Below are positions 14,198 through 21,647 of a DNA stretch of 34,189 nucleotides, piece after piece (position 1 is the first letter of the stretch; every line of letters starts with the position of its first letter). The DNA comes from Myxococcales bacterium. GTDB lineage: Bacteria > Myxococcota_A > Polyangia > Polyangiales > Polyangiaceae. A program made the translations under genes and the position numbers. The notes beneath the pieces were generated by a model. That model made no database searches. It saw nothing but the letters and a program-made list of their open reading frames with translations, and was not told where the DNA came from. The stretch is from contig JAGQJA010000002.1 in assembly GCA_020430845.1 (NCBI GenBank), positions 1-34,189 of the forward strand. Reading direction: 5' to 3'.

Positions 14198-15237
14198 CAC
14201 CGCAGTGAAGCGCAGTCCAGTCCGCCCGTCACCACGCGCGCCTTGCCCTCGACGCGCTGGCCCTTCGTGAACGCGCGCCACTTGGCCTCGGGCATCGCGC
14301 ACGCGTGCTCGGCGCCGTCGCTGGTGAAGAGCACCTCGTACTTCTCGTCGCGCGCGCCCTCGCGCTCGCACCCCTCGCACGTGCCCGTGCGGAGCGACGC
14401 GCGCGGCCACGCCGGCGCCGGCTCGAGCGACTTGCCCTCGGCCTTCAGCGTGCGCGCGCGCTTCCACGCCATGACCTCGAACGTGCAGCGGTCGTCCATC
14501 ACCGCCTTGCTCTTGTACCTCGGCTGGCACTCACGCACCTGCTTGAAGGTCCCGTCGCCGAGGTCCTTGCGCTTGACCTGACAGTCCTCTCCGTCTTGCA
14601 CCTTCTCTTTCGATCGTTCCTCTCGCTTGCGCGAGACGACCTTGGCGCCTCCGGGCAGCTCGTCGCACCACGCCTCTTTGCGCGTCGCGCCGTACGTCTC
14701 GACGTCGATCGTGCGCAGCCACGTGTGCCCCGCGACCTCGAAGGTGCCGCTCTTGCGCCAGAAAACCGACACCAGGAGCGCCACGAGCGCGAGCACCAGC
14801 ACCCCGCCGAGGATGCCGAGGATCAGCCCGAGCGAGCTCTTCTTCGCGGGCGGCGCAGGAGGCGGCGGCGGGGCCTGTCCTTGGTAGAGGTTCGGCGCGA
14901 GCGCGCCCTTCTGTCCCTGCGCAAAGGCCGCGGCGTCGGCGCGTACCTCTTCGCCGCGGAGCTGCACGTCCTTGCCCCCGGCGAGCGGGCCGCCGCAGTT
15001 CGTGCAGCACTTGGCCGCGCGGCTCACGAACGTCCCGCACGCAGCGCAGCCCACGTCGGCGCCGACGAAGGGGTGATCCGCGACGGCGACCTTGTCGGCG
15101 TCGGAGGGAAAGTAGCGCGCGCCGGGATCCTGGGGCGCGCCGCAGCTGGCGCAGAAACGATGGGTGAGGCCGAGGAGCTTCTTCTGACCGCAGTACTTGC
15201 AGTCCCAGAGCATCTCGTAGCGCGCGTCTTCCGTCAT
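14197..15237 (-). CDS. Zinc-ribbon, single-pass membrane protein
   Basis: A 346-residue protein. The N-terminus carries two treble Cys sites: Cys13-xx-Cys16 with Cys29-xx-Cys32, and a second pair in GCAACG and CCTNCG. These are zinc ribbons of the short, rubredoxin-like type. A low-complexity Pro-rich stretch follows, then a transmembrane helix at about 135-160 (LGLILGILGGVLVLALVALLVSVF). The C-terminal domain outside has several Cys residues (WCDELPGG, ECQPRYK, CTFEVMAW, CEGCE). The topology suggests a cytosolic sensor or adaptor linked to an extracytoplasmic domain. ATG 15237 is used; an in-frame GTG at 15246 adds three residues. Its stop overlaps the start of the YD-repeat lipoprotein, so the pair probably works together. 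I do not recognise the C-terminal domain. Confidence 0.78.
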   Translation of the reverse strand: MTEDARYEMLWDCKYCGQKKLLGLTHRFCASCGAPQDPGARYFPSDADKVAVADHPFVGADVGCAACGTFVSRAAKCCTNCGGPLAGGKDVQLRGEEVRADAAAFAQGQKGALAPNLYQGQAPPPPPAPPAKKSSLGLILGILGGVLVLALVALLVSVFWRKSGTFEVAGHTWLRTIDVETYGATRKEAWCDELPGGAKVVSRKREERSKEKVQDGEDCQVKRKDLGDGTFKQVRECQPRYKSKAVMDDRCTFEVMAWKRARTLKAEGKSLEPAPAWPRASLRTGTCEGCEREGARDEKYEVLFTSDGAEHACAMPEAKWRAFTKGQRVEGKARVVTGGLDCASLR

Positions 15238-15276
15238 CGCGCGCACTCTAGAGAAATCTCTGCCCGCCGTCGCCGG

Positions 15277-16218
15277 TCACGCGGCGGCGAGGCGGACGTT
15301 CGCGTCGAGCGTCGCGTCGATGGCCTCGTCGAGCGGCGTGGCCTCGAGGCCGAACGTGCGCGTGAAGTCGCGGTCGTCGAGCACGTACGGCACCTCCCAC
15401 TGGTAGCTCATCTCGGCGATCGCCGCCGCGAGCGGGACGAAGACGCCCACCGACCGCAGCGCCCACGTCGGCACGCGGCGCACCTTGATCTCCGTGCCCG
15501 CGCGCGCCGCGAACCGCTCGAGCAGCGCCCGCGTCGTCAGCTTGGCGCTCGTGGGCAAGTGCCAGGCGCGCCCGGGCGCGGCCGCGTGCGTGCCCAGCGT
15601 GGCGAGGCCGCGCGCGACGTCGGGCGTGTAGGTGTAGCCGTGCGGCGTGTCGGGGTCGCCGAGCACGTACACGGAGCCGCCCTTGGCGATGCGCTCGTAG
15701 ACGTCGGGGCGGAAGACCGCGGCGTTGGGCGTGGCGGGGCCGAAGTAGTCGGACGCCCGGCCCGCCGTCGCGACCAGATCGCCGCGTGCGTGCGCTTCGA
15801 AGAGCTCTTCGGCGAGGCGCGCGCGGAGCTCACCCTTCTTGCTGCACGGCCGCATCGGCTCGCACTCGTCGAAGGGCGCGCGCGACGGGCGCCCGTACAT
15901 GTAGAGGTTGTCGAGCTGGACGAGCCGTGCACCGGCGCGCCCGGCCGCGGCCCACACAGCGCGATAGAGCGGCGCGAGCCCGTCCCAGTCGGCGTAGTCG
16001 GGCGGGTTGGTGCAGTTGTACACGACGCTCGCGCCGCGGCACGCCGCGTCGGCGAACGACGCGTCCGTCGCGTCGCCGCGGAGCCACGTCACCCCGCGCA
16101 TCGCCTCGCCGGGCTCGCCGCGCCGCACCAGGCGCACATCGTGACCTCGCCGCGCGAGCAGGCGCGCGAGCTGCGTTCCGACCTGACCTGCCCCGAAGAC
16201 CGTGTGGATGTCTGTCAT
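15277..16218 (-). CDS. Atypical SDR: NAD-dependent epimerase/dehydratase-like protein
   Basis: A 313-residue Rossmann protein. The nucleotide-binding motif GAGQVG (Gly9, Gly11, Gly14) begins at once after the start. It continues with the family's GDATD, an NCTNPP strand, a LYMYG segment, RASDYFGP and [12 protein letters not shown]. The expected catalytic Tyr-xxx-Lys is replaced by a CSKKGELRA stretch, so it belongs to the atypical SDRs, whose members can be NADPH sensors or reductases lacking the classic tetrad. The start ATG 16218 has a GGAGG only one base before it. That spacing is poor, and an out-of-frame four-codon reading frame, Met-Leu-Glu-Ala, overlaps it. It diverges from the LysR gene across 66 bases with two palindromes and is probably regulated by it. 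Substrate is unknown. Confidence 0.8.
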   Translation of the reverse strand: MTDIHTVFGAGQVGTQLARLLARRGHDVRLVRRGEPGEAMRGVTWLRGDATDASFADAACRGASVVYNCTNPPDYADWDGLAPLYRAVWAAAGRAGARLVQLDNLYMYGRPSRAPFDECEPMRPCSKKGELRARLAEELFEAHARGDLVATAGRASDYFGPATPNAAVFRPDVYERIAKGGSVYVLGDPDTPHGYTYTPDVARGLATLGTHAAAPGRAWHLPTSAKLTTRALLERFAARAGTEIKVRRVPTWALRSVGVFVPLAAAIAEMSYQWEVPYVLDDRDFTRTFGLEATPLDEAIDATLDANVRLAAA

Positions 16219-16249
16219 GCCTCCAACATGACGTTTGCGAGGAACGGTG

Positions 16250-16264
16250 AAAAGGGTACCTTTT
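16250..16264. promoter_or_regulatory. Palindrome in the SDR/lysR divergent region
   Basis: AAAAGG-GTA-CCTTTT is a perfect inverted repeat with 6-bp arms in the middle of the 66-base gap between the two start codons. LysR regulators commonly bind an AT-rich interrupted palindrome (T-N11-A) at such a place, so this is a candidate recognition site. Confidence 0.5.
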
Positions 16265-16275
16265 GGCAAGGAGGG

Positions 16276-16291
16276 TTTGCAAAAATGCAAA
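16276..16291. promoter_or_regulatory. Palindrome overlapping the lysR start codon
   Basis: TTTGCA-AAAA-TGCAAA is a perfect inverted repeat with 6-bp arms. It spans the ATG at 16285 and would allow LysR to repress its own gene. Its core differs from the palindrome at 16250-16264, so one site may be used for activation and the other for autocontrol. Confidence 0.5.
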
Positions 16292-17193
16292 TCGCCGAAG
16301 ACCTTCGTTGGGACGATCTCAAGGTGCTCTTGGCCCTGCAGCGCGCCGGCTCGCTCAAGCGCGCGGCGGCGGCGCTGTCGGTGAACATCTCCACGGTCTC
16401 GCGTCGCCTCGACGCGCTCGAGGCGCAGCTCGGGGTGCACCTCTTCGACCGCACCCCCGAGGGCGCGCTGCCGACGGCCGCCGTCGAGGCGCTGGTGCCA
16501 TTCGCCGAGGCGATGGAGCTCGCGGCGCACGGCGTGGCGTCGAGCCTCGAGGCGTACGAGGCCGAGCCCGAGGGGGTCGTGAAGATCACGGCGCCGCCGG
16601 GCCTCGTCGATCACTTCCTCGCCGGCGCGCTCGTCGAGCTGGCCACGGCCTACCCGCGCCTCCGCATCGAGATCCTGTCGAGCGTCGGCTACGCCGACCT
16701 CACGCGTCGCGAGGCCGATCTGGCGCTGCGGATCATGCGACCGGCGACGGGCGACTTCGTGTCGACGCGCCTCGCGGCCGAGTCGTGGTCGCTGGTCGGG
16801 TCGCCTGCGCACGCGGCGTCGCTCGGGCGTCTGCGCGATCCAGACGCGACGCGCTGGGTCACGTGGGCCGACGACCTCGCGCACCTGCCCGACGCGCGCT
16901 GGATCGCGTCACACGTGAACGCGGACAACGTCGTGCTCCGCACGAGCAGCATGACGGCGCAGATCGAGGCTGTGCGCGCGGGGCTCGGCGTCATGATCGC
17001 GCCTCGGGCCTACGCGCGCCTCCGAGGGCTCACGGCGCTCGACCTCGCCCCCAAGCTGCGTCGGTCGCTCGCCGAGCTGCCCGAGGGCACGCTCTGGCTC
17101 GTGGGCCATCGCGCGCTGCGTGACGTACCGCGCGTCGCGGCGGTATGGTCATGGCTCAAGCAACGATTCGCGCGTCTGGAGGACGACACATGA
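16285..17193 (+). CDS. LysR family transcriptional regulator
   Basis: A 302-residue LysR regulator. The winged helix-turn-helix is at about residues 8-68 ([20 protein letters not shown], then [20 protein letters not shown]). The two-lobed co-inducer domain follows, recognisable by [20 protein letters not shown], the LEILSS-like strand at [20 protein letters not shown] and, near the end, [14 protein letters not shown]. Length is typical. ATG 16285 is chosen because GGAGGG lies 9 bases upstream and the domain starts there; the very long upstream open frame is not coding. It is divergent from the SDR gene, the usual arrangement when a LysR protein controls its neighbour. Its stop overlaps the next gene by four bases (ATGA). 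Confidence 0.9.
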   Translation: MQIAEDLRWDDLKVLLALQRAGSLKRAAAALSVNISTVSRRLDALEAQLGVHLFDRTPEGALPTAAVEALVPFAEAMELAAHGVASSLEAYEAEPEGVVKITAPPGLVDHFLAGALVELATAYPRLRIEILSSVGYADLTRREADLALRIMRPATGDFVSTRLAAESWSLVGSPAHAASLGRLRDPDATRWVTWADDLAHLPDARWIASHVNADNVVLRTSSMTAQIEAVRAGLGVMIAPRAYARLRGLTALDLAPKLRRSLAELPEGTLWLVGHRALRDVPRVAAVWSWLKQRFARLEDDT

Positions 17194-17555
17194 GCCTTCC
17201 CCACGAGGTCCGACGCATCAAGCTCGCCGGCACGGTCCCGCTCCCGGCGGGGCACCGCGTCGTCGCGCGCCTCTACGAGTCGCTGCGGTTCAAAGAGGGC
17301 TGGTCGCTCCAGAAGGAGTGGGGGCCCTGCGACGTGGTGAGCCTCGAGGACCTCGAGACGGGCGTGACCTTCACCAACACGCGCGTGGCCGAGGTCGACG
17401 AGATGTCGGGCCCCACGGGCAACCTGGCCGACGACGTGCGCGCGGGCGAGCAGTTCTCGGGGCGCGTCGAGCGGTGCGTCGTCGTCGGGGCGGCCGAGGG
17501 CGCGGCCACCTTCGTCGACATCGTCGTCGACGCGGGCGAGGGCGCCTACCGCTGA
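17190..17555 (+). CDS. Small protein of unknown function, translationally coupled to lysR
   Basis: A 121-residue protein that I do not recognise. It begins [21 protein letters not shown] and has no signal peptide or membrane helix. It is rich in beta-type segments and acidic residues in its second half (VSLEDLETGVTFTN, VDEMSGPTGNLADDVRAG, ATFVDIVVDAG). The start is strongly supported: GGAGG lies 8 bases upstream and the ATG overlaps the lysR stop as ATGA. This suggests a shared transcript with lysR and possibly a role connected to the regulator or to the SDR on the other side. The 145 bases after it hold a sigma-54-like sequence before the TerB gene. Confidence 0.7.
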   Translation: MSLPHEVRRIKLAGTVPLPAGHRVVARLYESLRFKEGWSLQKEWGPCDVVSLEDLETGVTFTNTRVAEVDEMSGPTGNLADDVRAGEQFSGRVERCVVVGAAEGAATFVDIVVDAGEGAYR

Positions 17556-17672
17556 GGGCTCGAGCCGGCGCGGCGCAAAACGTCCGCGCTCCCGCGCAGC
17601 TCTTGCGCCCCGACGTGACGCCGACGCGCGCCCTCGCGTCCCTCGCGGACGGCGCTCGGGCGCGCGAGCACA

Positions 17673-17688
17673 TGGCGCGCGTCTTGCT
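17673..17688 (+). promoter_or_regulatory. Sigma-54-like -24/-12 element before the TerB-like gene
   Basis: TGGCGCG-CGTC-TTGCT agrees with every fixed position of the consensus TGGCRYR-N4-TTGCW and its spacing is exact. The predicted transcript start would be near 17699, almost on the GTG at 17701, so transcripts would be nearly leaderless. In GC-rich DNA a chance match is possible, so this is a candidate only. A sigma-54 regulator gene exists in this window at 24460-25893. Confidence 0.4.
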
Positions 17689-17700
17689 CCTGCCCCGCGC

Positions 17701-18213
17701 GTGCTGCACCGAAACGACACCGAGGCCTGTCTCCGCATCCTCCTCGCCGTCGCCCTCGCCGACGGGACCGTCACGTCGGACGAAGAGCGCGCGCTCGGCA
17801 TCCTCGCCGGCGTCCACGATCTGCCCAAGGCCGACGCCTCGCTCATCGTCGACATCCCCAAAGAGGCGGCGCGCATCAGCTCGCCCGAGGCCCGTCGCGC
17901 CACGTACGACGCGGCCATCGCCATGAGCGAGATCGACGGACACTGCACGGCCGAAGAGCACGCGCTCCTCGTGACCATCGGCAAGGCGCTCGGCTTCGAC
18001 GATCCGCCGGGCCTCACGGTCCGCGAGCACGCGTGGCACGAGGATCTCGACGAGCCGCGCGCGCGCCTGGCGAGCGTCGAGTCGAAGTTCCTGCACGAGA
18101 TGGCCCGGGCCGACACCATGTCGAACGCCGCCTACGCCGCGCGCGTCGAGGAGCTGCGCGCGGAGCGAGAGGCGATCCTGCGCGAGGCGCTCGGCGCGGC
18201 GATCGTCCAGTGA
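17701..18213 (+). CDS. TerB-like domain protein
   Basis: A 170-residue cytoplasmic protein made mostly of helices. Residues about 10-115 contain the repeated TerB pattern of acidic helices: ILLAVALADGTVTSDEERALG, then ATYDAAIAMSEIDGHCTAEEHALLVTIGKAL. The Asp/Glu-rich ends of helices (ADG..T.DE and IDG..TAEE) are the family's metal-binding positions. The C-terminal third (about 120-165) is helical and charged, likely coiled coil. TerB proteins bind metal and are linked to tellurite resistance, stress and phage exclusion; a role here cannot be assigned. GTG 17701 is the only plausible start. A second TerB-like protein lies at 22263-22709, unlinked. Confidence 0.7.
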   Translation: MLHRNDTEACLRILLAVALADGTVTSDEERALGILAGVHDLPKADASLIVDIPKEAARISSPEARRATYDAAIAMSEIDGHCTAEEHALLVTIGKALGFDDPPGLTVREHAWHEDLDEPRARLASVESKFLHEMARADTMSNAAYAARVEELRAEREAILREALGAAIVQ

Positions 18214-18288
18214 GGACCGCTTCGTGCTAAGGCGCTCTTCGGCGTTACCCGAGCAGCACACGATCGGCCTCGGCCGGAGGACGGTGAC

Positions 18289-18729
18289 ATGGATCCCGTA
18301 GGAGAATTCACACTCAAGGTCGAGCAGGTCGACGGCTTCGACTTCCGCGTCCGCTTCGACAAAGAACGTTACGCCGACCTGCGCATCGACGAGCCCGAGC
18401 CCCTGGGCCAGGACTCGGCGCCCAACCCGGCGCGCATCCTGGCGGCGGCCATCGGCGACTGCCTCTCCGCGAGCCTCGTCTTCTGCCTCAAGCGCAGGCG
18501 CGTCACCGTGACGGGCTTGCGCTCCGAGGTGCGCGTGCAGCTCGTCCGCAACGAGCGCAAGCGGCTCCGCATCGGCAAGGTCGAGGTCGTCATCCATCCC
18601 GGCAGCGGGATCGACGACGAAGCGCTGCAGGCCTGCCTCGGCACGTTCGAAGACTTCTGCGTCGTCACACAGAGCGTGCGCGAGGGCATCGAGGTCGACG
18701 TGCGCGTCGAGCCGTCCCCCGCGGCGTAG
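18289..18729 (+). CDS. OsmC family protein
   Basis: A 146-residue protein of the OsmC/Ohr family, cytoplasmic thiol peroxidases that reduce organic hydroperoxides. The two reactive Cys positions are present: Cys58 in AAAIGDCLSASL and Cys125 in FEDFCVVTQSVREGIEV. The family's beta-strands lead into the first Cys helix. It also has GQDSAPNPARIL, where the family has PPELL, and lacks the usual glycine pattern of Ohr, so it is nearer to the general OsmC/YhfA branch. The start ATG 18289 has GGAGG 8 bases upstream. It is followed by a regulator gene in the opposite direction, 15 bases from its stop. Along with the glutathione peroxidase at 21631 it indicates peroxide stress in this region. Confidence 0.83.
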   Translation: MDPVGEFTLKVEQVDGFDFRVRFDKERYADLRIDEPEPLGQDSAPNPARILAAAIGDCLSASLVFCLKRRRVTVTGLRSEVRVQLVRNERKRLRIGKVEVVIHPGSGIDDEALQACLGTFEDFCVVTQSVREGIEVDVRVEPSPAA

Positions 18730-18744
18730 GGTGATCTCCGCCGC

Positions 18745-19641
18745 TCACGCGTGCAGCGCGTCGGCGAACGACGCGAGGTGACCCATCGCGTCGCAGAACG
18801 CCGCGTAGCGGAGCTGCTTGCGGACGGCGGGCTCGAGCGCACGCCCGCCCACAACGAGTGACGCCCCGACGGTGCGGGCGGCCTCCTCGACGCGCGCGTG
18901 CCCCGCGGCCAAGCGCCGCGCGTCGACGACGTGTCCCACCGAGAGCCAGACCAGCCTCGGTCGGCGGGCCGAGACCGCGTGCGCGATGGTCTCGGCCGGG
19001 AGCCAGGTTCCGAGCGAGCTCGCGTCGTAGCCGCGCTCTCGCAGCACGAGCTCGGCGAGGGCGGTCGGCAACGAGAACGGATCCCCCTCGAGCGTGCCGC
19101 CGATGGCACGCGGCGCGCCGCGGCCGGGAACCGGAAGCGCGCGATCGATCTCGCGGAGCGCGCGGTGCACGAGCTCGCACGCGCGGCGCTCTTCGTACAC
19201 GTCGACCGTGCCGCGCTCCCACCGCTCTCCGATCTCGGCGAACACCGGGGTGATGACCTCGTCGCTCAAGGCGTGGACGGAGCCCCGCGCGCGCCATGCG
19301 TCGAGGATCGTCGCCGCGACGCGCTCCGCGTCGTCGGCAAGGAGCGCGTGCATCAAGGTGCGCCGCGCCGCAGCTGCGGTGGGCGACGGCGAGCGGGAGG
19401 GCTCCTCGTCGACGAACAGGGCCGAAGGCGCTCGGAGCACGTGGCCCCGATCGCGCGCGAACCGCAGCACGTCGGCCACCGCGACGCGCCTGTGGCCGCC
19501 AGGCGTCCGCGACGTGGCGAGGTGCCCGCGGTCGCACCACCGCTTGACGGACGACTCGCTCACGCCGAGGGCCGCCGCGACCTGCTTGGGAGATGCGTCT
19601 ATGATGAACGATTTGGCCGATAGATGCTGCTCAGCCGCCAC
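18745..19641 (-). CDS. MerR-type regulator with degenerate B12-binding (CarH-like) domain
   Basis: A 298-residue regulator. Residues 15-65 form a MerR-like winged helix (ASPKQVAAALGVSESSVKRWC, TPGGHRR). Residues about 95-165 are a four-helix cap and about 180-295 a cobalamin-type Rossmann domain. The layout is that of CarA/CarH/LitR photoreceptor repressors. But the ligand residues are absent. The loop that normally reads Asp-x-His-xx-Gly is Asp187-Pro-Phe189-Ser-Leu-Pro192, so the lower axial His is missing. In the cap the W-x9-E-H motif keeps Trp141 and Glu151 but has Arg152 in place of His. It may sense something other than B12, or act by protein partners. GTG 19641 coincides with the predicted transcript start, suggesting a leaderless mRNA. 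It diverges from the START/ABC1/peroxidase operon. Confidence 0.82.
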   Translation of the reverse strand: MAAEQHLSAKSFIIDASPKQVAAALGVSESSVKRWCDRGHLATSRTPGGHRRVAVADVLRFARDRGHVLRAPSALFVDEEPSRSPSPTAAAARRTLMHALLADDAERVAATILDAWRARGSVHALSDEVITPVFAEIGERWERGTVDVYEERRACELVHRALREIDRALPVPGRGAPRAIGGTLEGDPFSLPTALAELVLRERGYDASSLGTWLPAETIAHAVSARRPRLVWLSVGHVVDARRLAAGHARVEEAARTVGASLVVGGRALEPAVRKQLRYAAFCDAMGHLASFADALHA

Positions 19642-19647
19642 CCACCG

Positions 19648-19675
19648 ATAATAGCAGAACGCCCCTAGACATCAA
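19648..19675 (-). promoter_or_regulatory. Extended -10 promoter of the CarH-like gene
   Basis: On the minus strand TTGATG (19675-19670) and TATTAT (19653-19648) are 16 bp apart, with a TGC extension before the -10 box. Transcription would begin at or next to 19641, the first base of the GTG start codon, so the mRNA may have no leader. Its -35 box overlaps that of the rightward promoter at 19666-19671. Confidence 0.6.
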
Positions 19676-19693
19676 GGCATCTACCCTCATACT
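19666..19693 (+). promoter_or_regulatory. Promoter of the START/ABC1/peroxidase operon
   Basis: TAGACA (19666-19671) and CATACT (19688-19693) are 16 bp apart; the -35 differs from consensus in one position. The -35 boxes of this and the leftward promoter share two bases, so a single bound regulator could control both directions. A 7-bp inverted repeat TAGATGC (19621-19627) and GCATCTA (19677-19683) brackets both -35 boxes. Confidence 0.5.
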
Positions 19694-19725
19694 TCAGAGA
19701 CGGCTCGCGCAACCCTATCCCAACG

Positions 19726-20310
19726 GTGAACGTTTTGAACGTTACAGAGGAACGATTCACGGTGGGGGCGCCCCTCGAACGGCTCCGCGACCTGCTGCTC
19801 GACGACCTCCCTCGCGTCGCGCGCTTCATGCCGCACGTCGAACGGATCGATCCGATGTCGTCGCGTTGGTCTTTTGGTCAGCTGGAGCACCGAGATCGGT
19901 GGCTCGTCCGCCGGCCGGCGCCGCGCCCGTCTGGCGTCATGATCGACGACGCGCACATATGGATCGTGCGCGCGCGGTGGAGCCTGGCGCCCTGCATCGT
20001 CACGTGGGAGCTCGAGCGTCGCGAACGCTCCTCGGCCGTGGCCGCGTCGGGCTGGGTGCGACTCGACGCCGACGGGCCGCACCGCACCCTCGTCACGGCG
20101 CGCGCTCAGGTGCGCGTCGGGCTCGCGACCAAGGTGATGCGCGCCGCGCAGCGAGGCGCGAGCAAGCTCGAGCACGTGCTCGGTGCCGTCGTCCGGCAGA
20201 ACGTCGTCGCCCTCTTCGAGGCGGCCGACAGCGCGCGCGTGCAGAACCTCTCCGCGAGGCCGTGGATGGCGTCGCATCCCGCCCGCTTGACCGGCCGGAG
20301 CCTGTCGTGA
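19726..20310 (+). CDS. START/SRPBCC-like protein
   Basis: This 194-residue protein has the look of a START/SRPBCC (polyketide-cyclase/COQ10-like) fold. Residues about 1-160 run as: an N-terminal strand (NVTEERFTVGAP), a first helix (LERLRDLLLDDLPRVARFMPHVERID), then seven beta-like strands (for example WSLAPCIVTWELERR, ASGWVRLDADG, TLVTARAQVRVG), and a long C-terminal helix (TKVMRAAQRGASKLEHVLGAVVRQNVVALF). The layout of helix-strands-helix enclosing a hydrophobic cavity is that of lipid- or quinone-binding proteins, but no diagnostic residues name the ligand. GTG 19726 starts it; a promoter lies at 19666-19693. Its stop overlaps the kinase start by four bases (GTGA), so the two are translated together. 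Confidence 0.65.
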   Translation: MNVLNVTEERFTVGAPLERLRDLLLDDLPRVARFMPHVERIDPMSSRWSFGQLEHRDRWLVRRPAPRPSGVMIDDAHIWIVRARWSLAPCIVTWELERRERSSAVAASGWVRLDADGPHRTLVTARAQVRVGLATKVMRAAQRGASKLEHVLGAVVRQNVVALFEAADSARVQNLSARPWMASHPARLTGRSLS

Positions 20311-21647
20311 CGGCGCCGCTGCGCACAGACATGCTCGGGCGCTCCAAGGCGATGTTCGCGCTCGCGGCCGGCGTCGCGGGGCAGGAGCTGCGTCACCGCG
20401 TGCGCTCGGGCCTCGCCGCGTCGGCCGAGAAGGTCGGCGCGTCCGAGCTGCGGGCGCGCGTCGAGCAGGCCAAGCTCATCGTCGAGAGTCTCGGTCGACT
20501 CAAGGGAGCCCTCATGAAGGCGGGGCAGCTCCTCTCGATCGACGCGAGCGACATCCTCCCGCCCGAGGCGACCGAGATCCTCTCCAGGCTCCAGGGACGC
20601 GCGGAGCCGGTCGACTTCGAGGTCGTCCGCGGAGTGCTCGAGGCAGAGCTCGGCGAGGAGCGACTTGCTGCCCTCGAGGGGCTCGACCCGCAGCCCGCCG
20701 CTTCGGCGAGCATCGGCCAGGTACACCGGGCACGCGTGCTCGGGACCGACGTGGCGGTCAAGGTGCAGTACCCAGGCGTCGCCGAGAGCATCGACAGCGA
20801 CATCGCGTTGCTCGAGAAGCTGGCCGACAGCTGGCTGTCGCTCGCGCGCCGCGAGGTCGACCTCGCGGGCGTCTTCGAGGAGCTCCGCGTCATCTTGCAT
20901 CTCGAGGCCGACTACGATCGCGAGCGCGCCCACCTCGAGCGCTTCGGAGAGCTGCTCGCGGCCGATGCCCGGTTCGACGTCCCGCGCGCGCTGCCGTCGC
21001 TCTCGACGTCGCGCGTGCTCACGATGACGTGGGCCGACGGCGTCCCGCTCTCGGAGTGGATCCTCTCGGCGCCCTCGCGTGCCGACCGTGTCGCGTTCGC
21101 CCGCGCCATGCTCGATCTCTACTGCATGGAGTTCTTTCGATGGGGGCTCGTGCAGACCGACCCCAACTTCGGCAACTTCCTCGTCCGGCCCGAGCGCGAT
21201 CAGATCGTGCTCCTCGATTTCGGCGCCACCGTCGAATACGACGTCGACTTCCGTCGCCAGTACACGCGCCTTCTCAGGGCGGTCGACCGCTCGAGCCGCA
21301 ACGACATCGTCGAAGAGGGCGTGGCGTTCGGCCTGCTCGACCCGCGCGAGGGGCCCGAGGCGCGCGACATGTTCGCCGAGATGCTCCTCAGCGCCGCGGA
21401 GCCGTTCGACGCGCGGCGCCAGCCCTTCGCCTTCCGCGACGGCGACTACGCGGCCCGCTCGCGCGACGTGGTGCGCAGGTTCACCAAGAGCCTTCGTTTC
21501 TCGCCGCCGCCGCGCCGCCTCATCTTCTTGCACAGAAAGCTCGGCGGGCTGTTCCAGTTGCTCAAGCGGCTCGACGTCGAGCTCGATCTCTCTCCGTACT
21601 GGGAGCAGATGGTCGGAAGGGACGACACCCATGATCTCACTGCGTGA
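20307..21647 (+). CDS. ABC1/UbiB atypical kinase, COQ8-like
   Basis: A 446-residue member of the ABC1 (UbiB/ADCK/Coq8) family. Motifs in order: the family-specific Lys71-Ala-Gly-Gln74 (KxGQ); AASASIGQVHRA at 131-142, which replaces the usual glycine-rich loop; VAVKVQYPG with the ATP Lys152; QTDPNFGNF at 283-291; and LDFG with Asp304. QTDPNxxNF is the form used by Coq8/ADCK3, rather than the HxDPHPGN of most bacterial members. Coq8-type proteins are ATPases needed for quinone synthesis or lipid handling. No transmembrane helix is evident at the C-terminus. GTG 20307 has GGAG 7 bases upstream. It overlaps its upstream neighbour by four bases and the peroxidase gene by 17, so this is a tight operon. 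Confidence 0.88.
   Translation: MTAPLRTDMLGRSKAMFALAAGVAGQELRHRVRSGLAASAEKVGASELRARVEQAKLIVESLGRLKGALMKAGQLLSIDASDILPPEATEILSRLQGRAEPVDFEVVRGVLEAELGEERLAALEGLDPQPAASASIGQVHRARVLGTDVAVKVQYPGVAESIDSDIALLEKLADSWLSLARREVDLAGVFEELRVILHLEADYDRERAHLERFGELLAADARFDVPRALPSLSTSRVLTMTWADGVPLSEWILSAPSRADRVAFARAMLDLYCMEFFRWGLVQTDPNFGNFLVRPERDQIVLLDFGATVEYDVDFRRQYTRLLRAVDRSSRNDIVEEGVAFGLLDPREGPEARDMFAEMLLSAAEPFDARRQPFAFRDGDYAARSRDVVRRFTKSLRFSPPPRRLIFLHRKLGGLFQLLKRLDVELDLSPYWEQMVGRDDTHDLTA

Noticed and set aside
14305-16284. Open frame continuing far upstream of the LysR gene on the plus strand
   Set aside because: The LysR domain starts at 16285 with a good ribosome-binding site; upstream residues are Arg/Ala/His-rich shadow of the SDR and zinc-ribbon genes on the other strand.
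16261-16289. Sigma-54 promoter upstream of lysR (TGGCAAG...TTGCA)
   Set aside because: The spacing between the two elements is two bases too long, and the second element is better explained as part of the palindrome.
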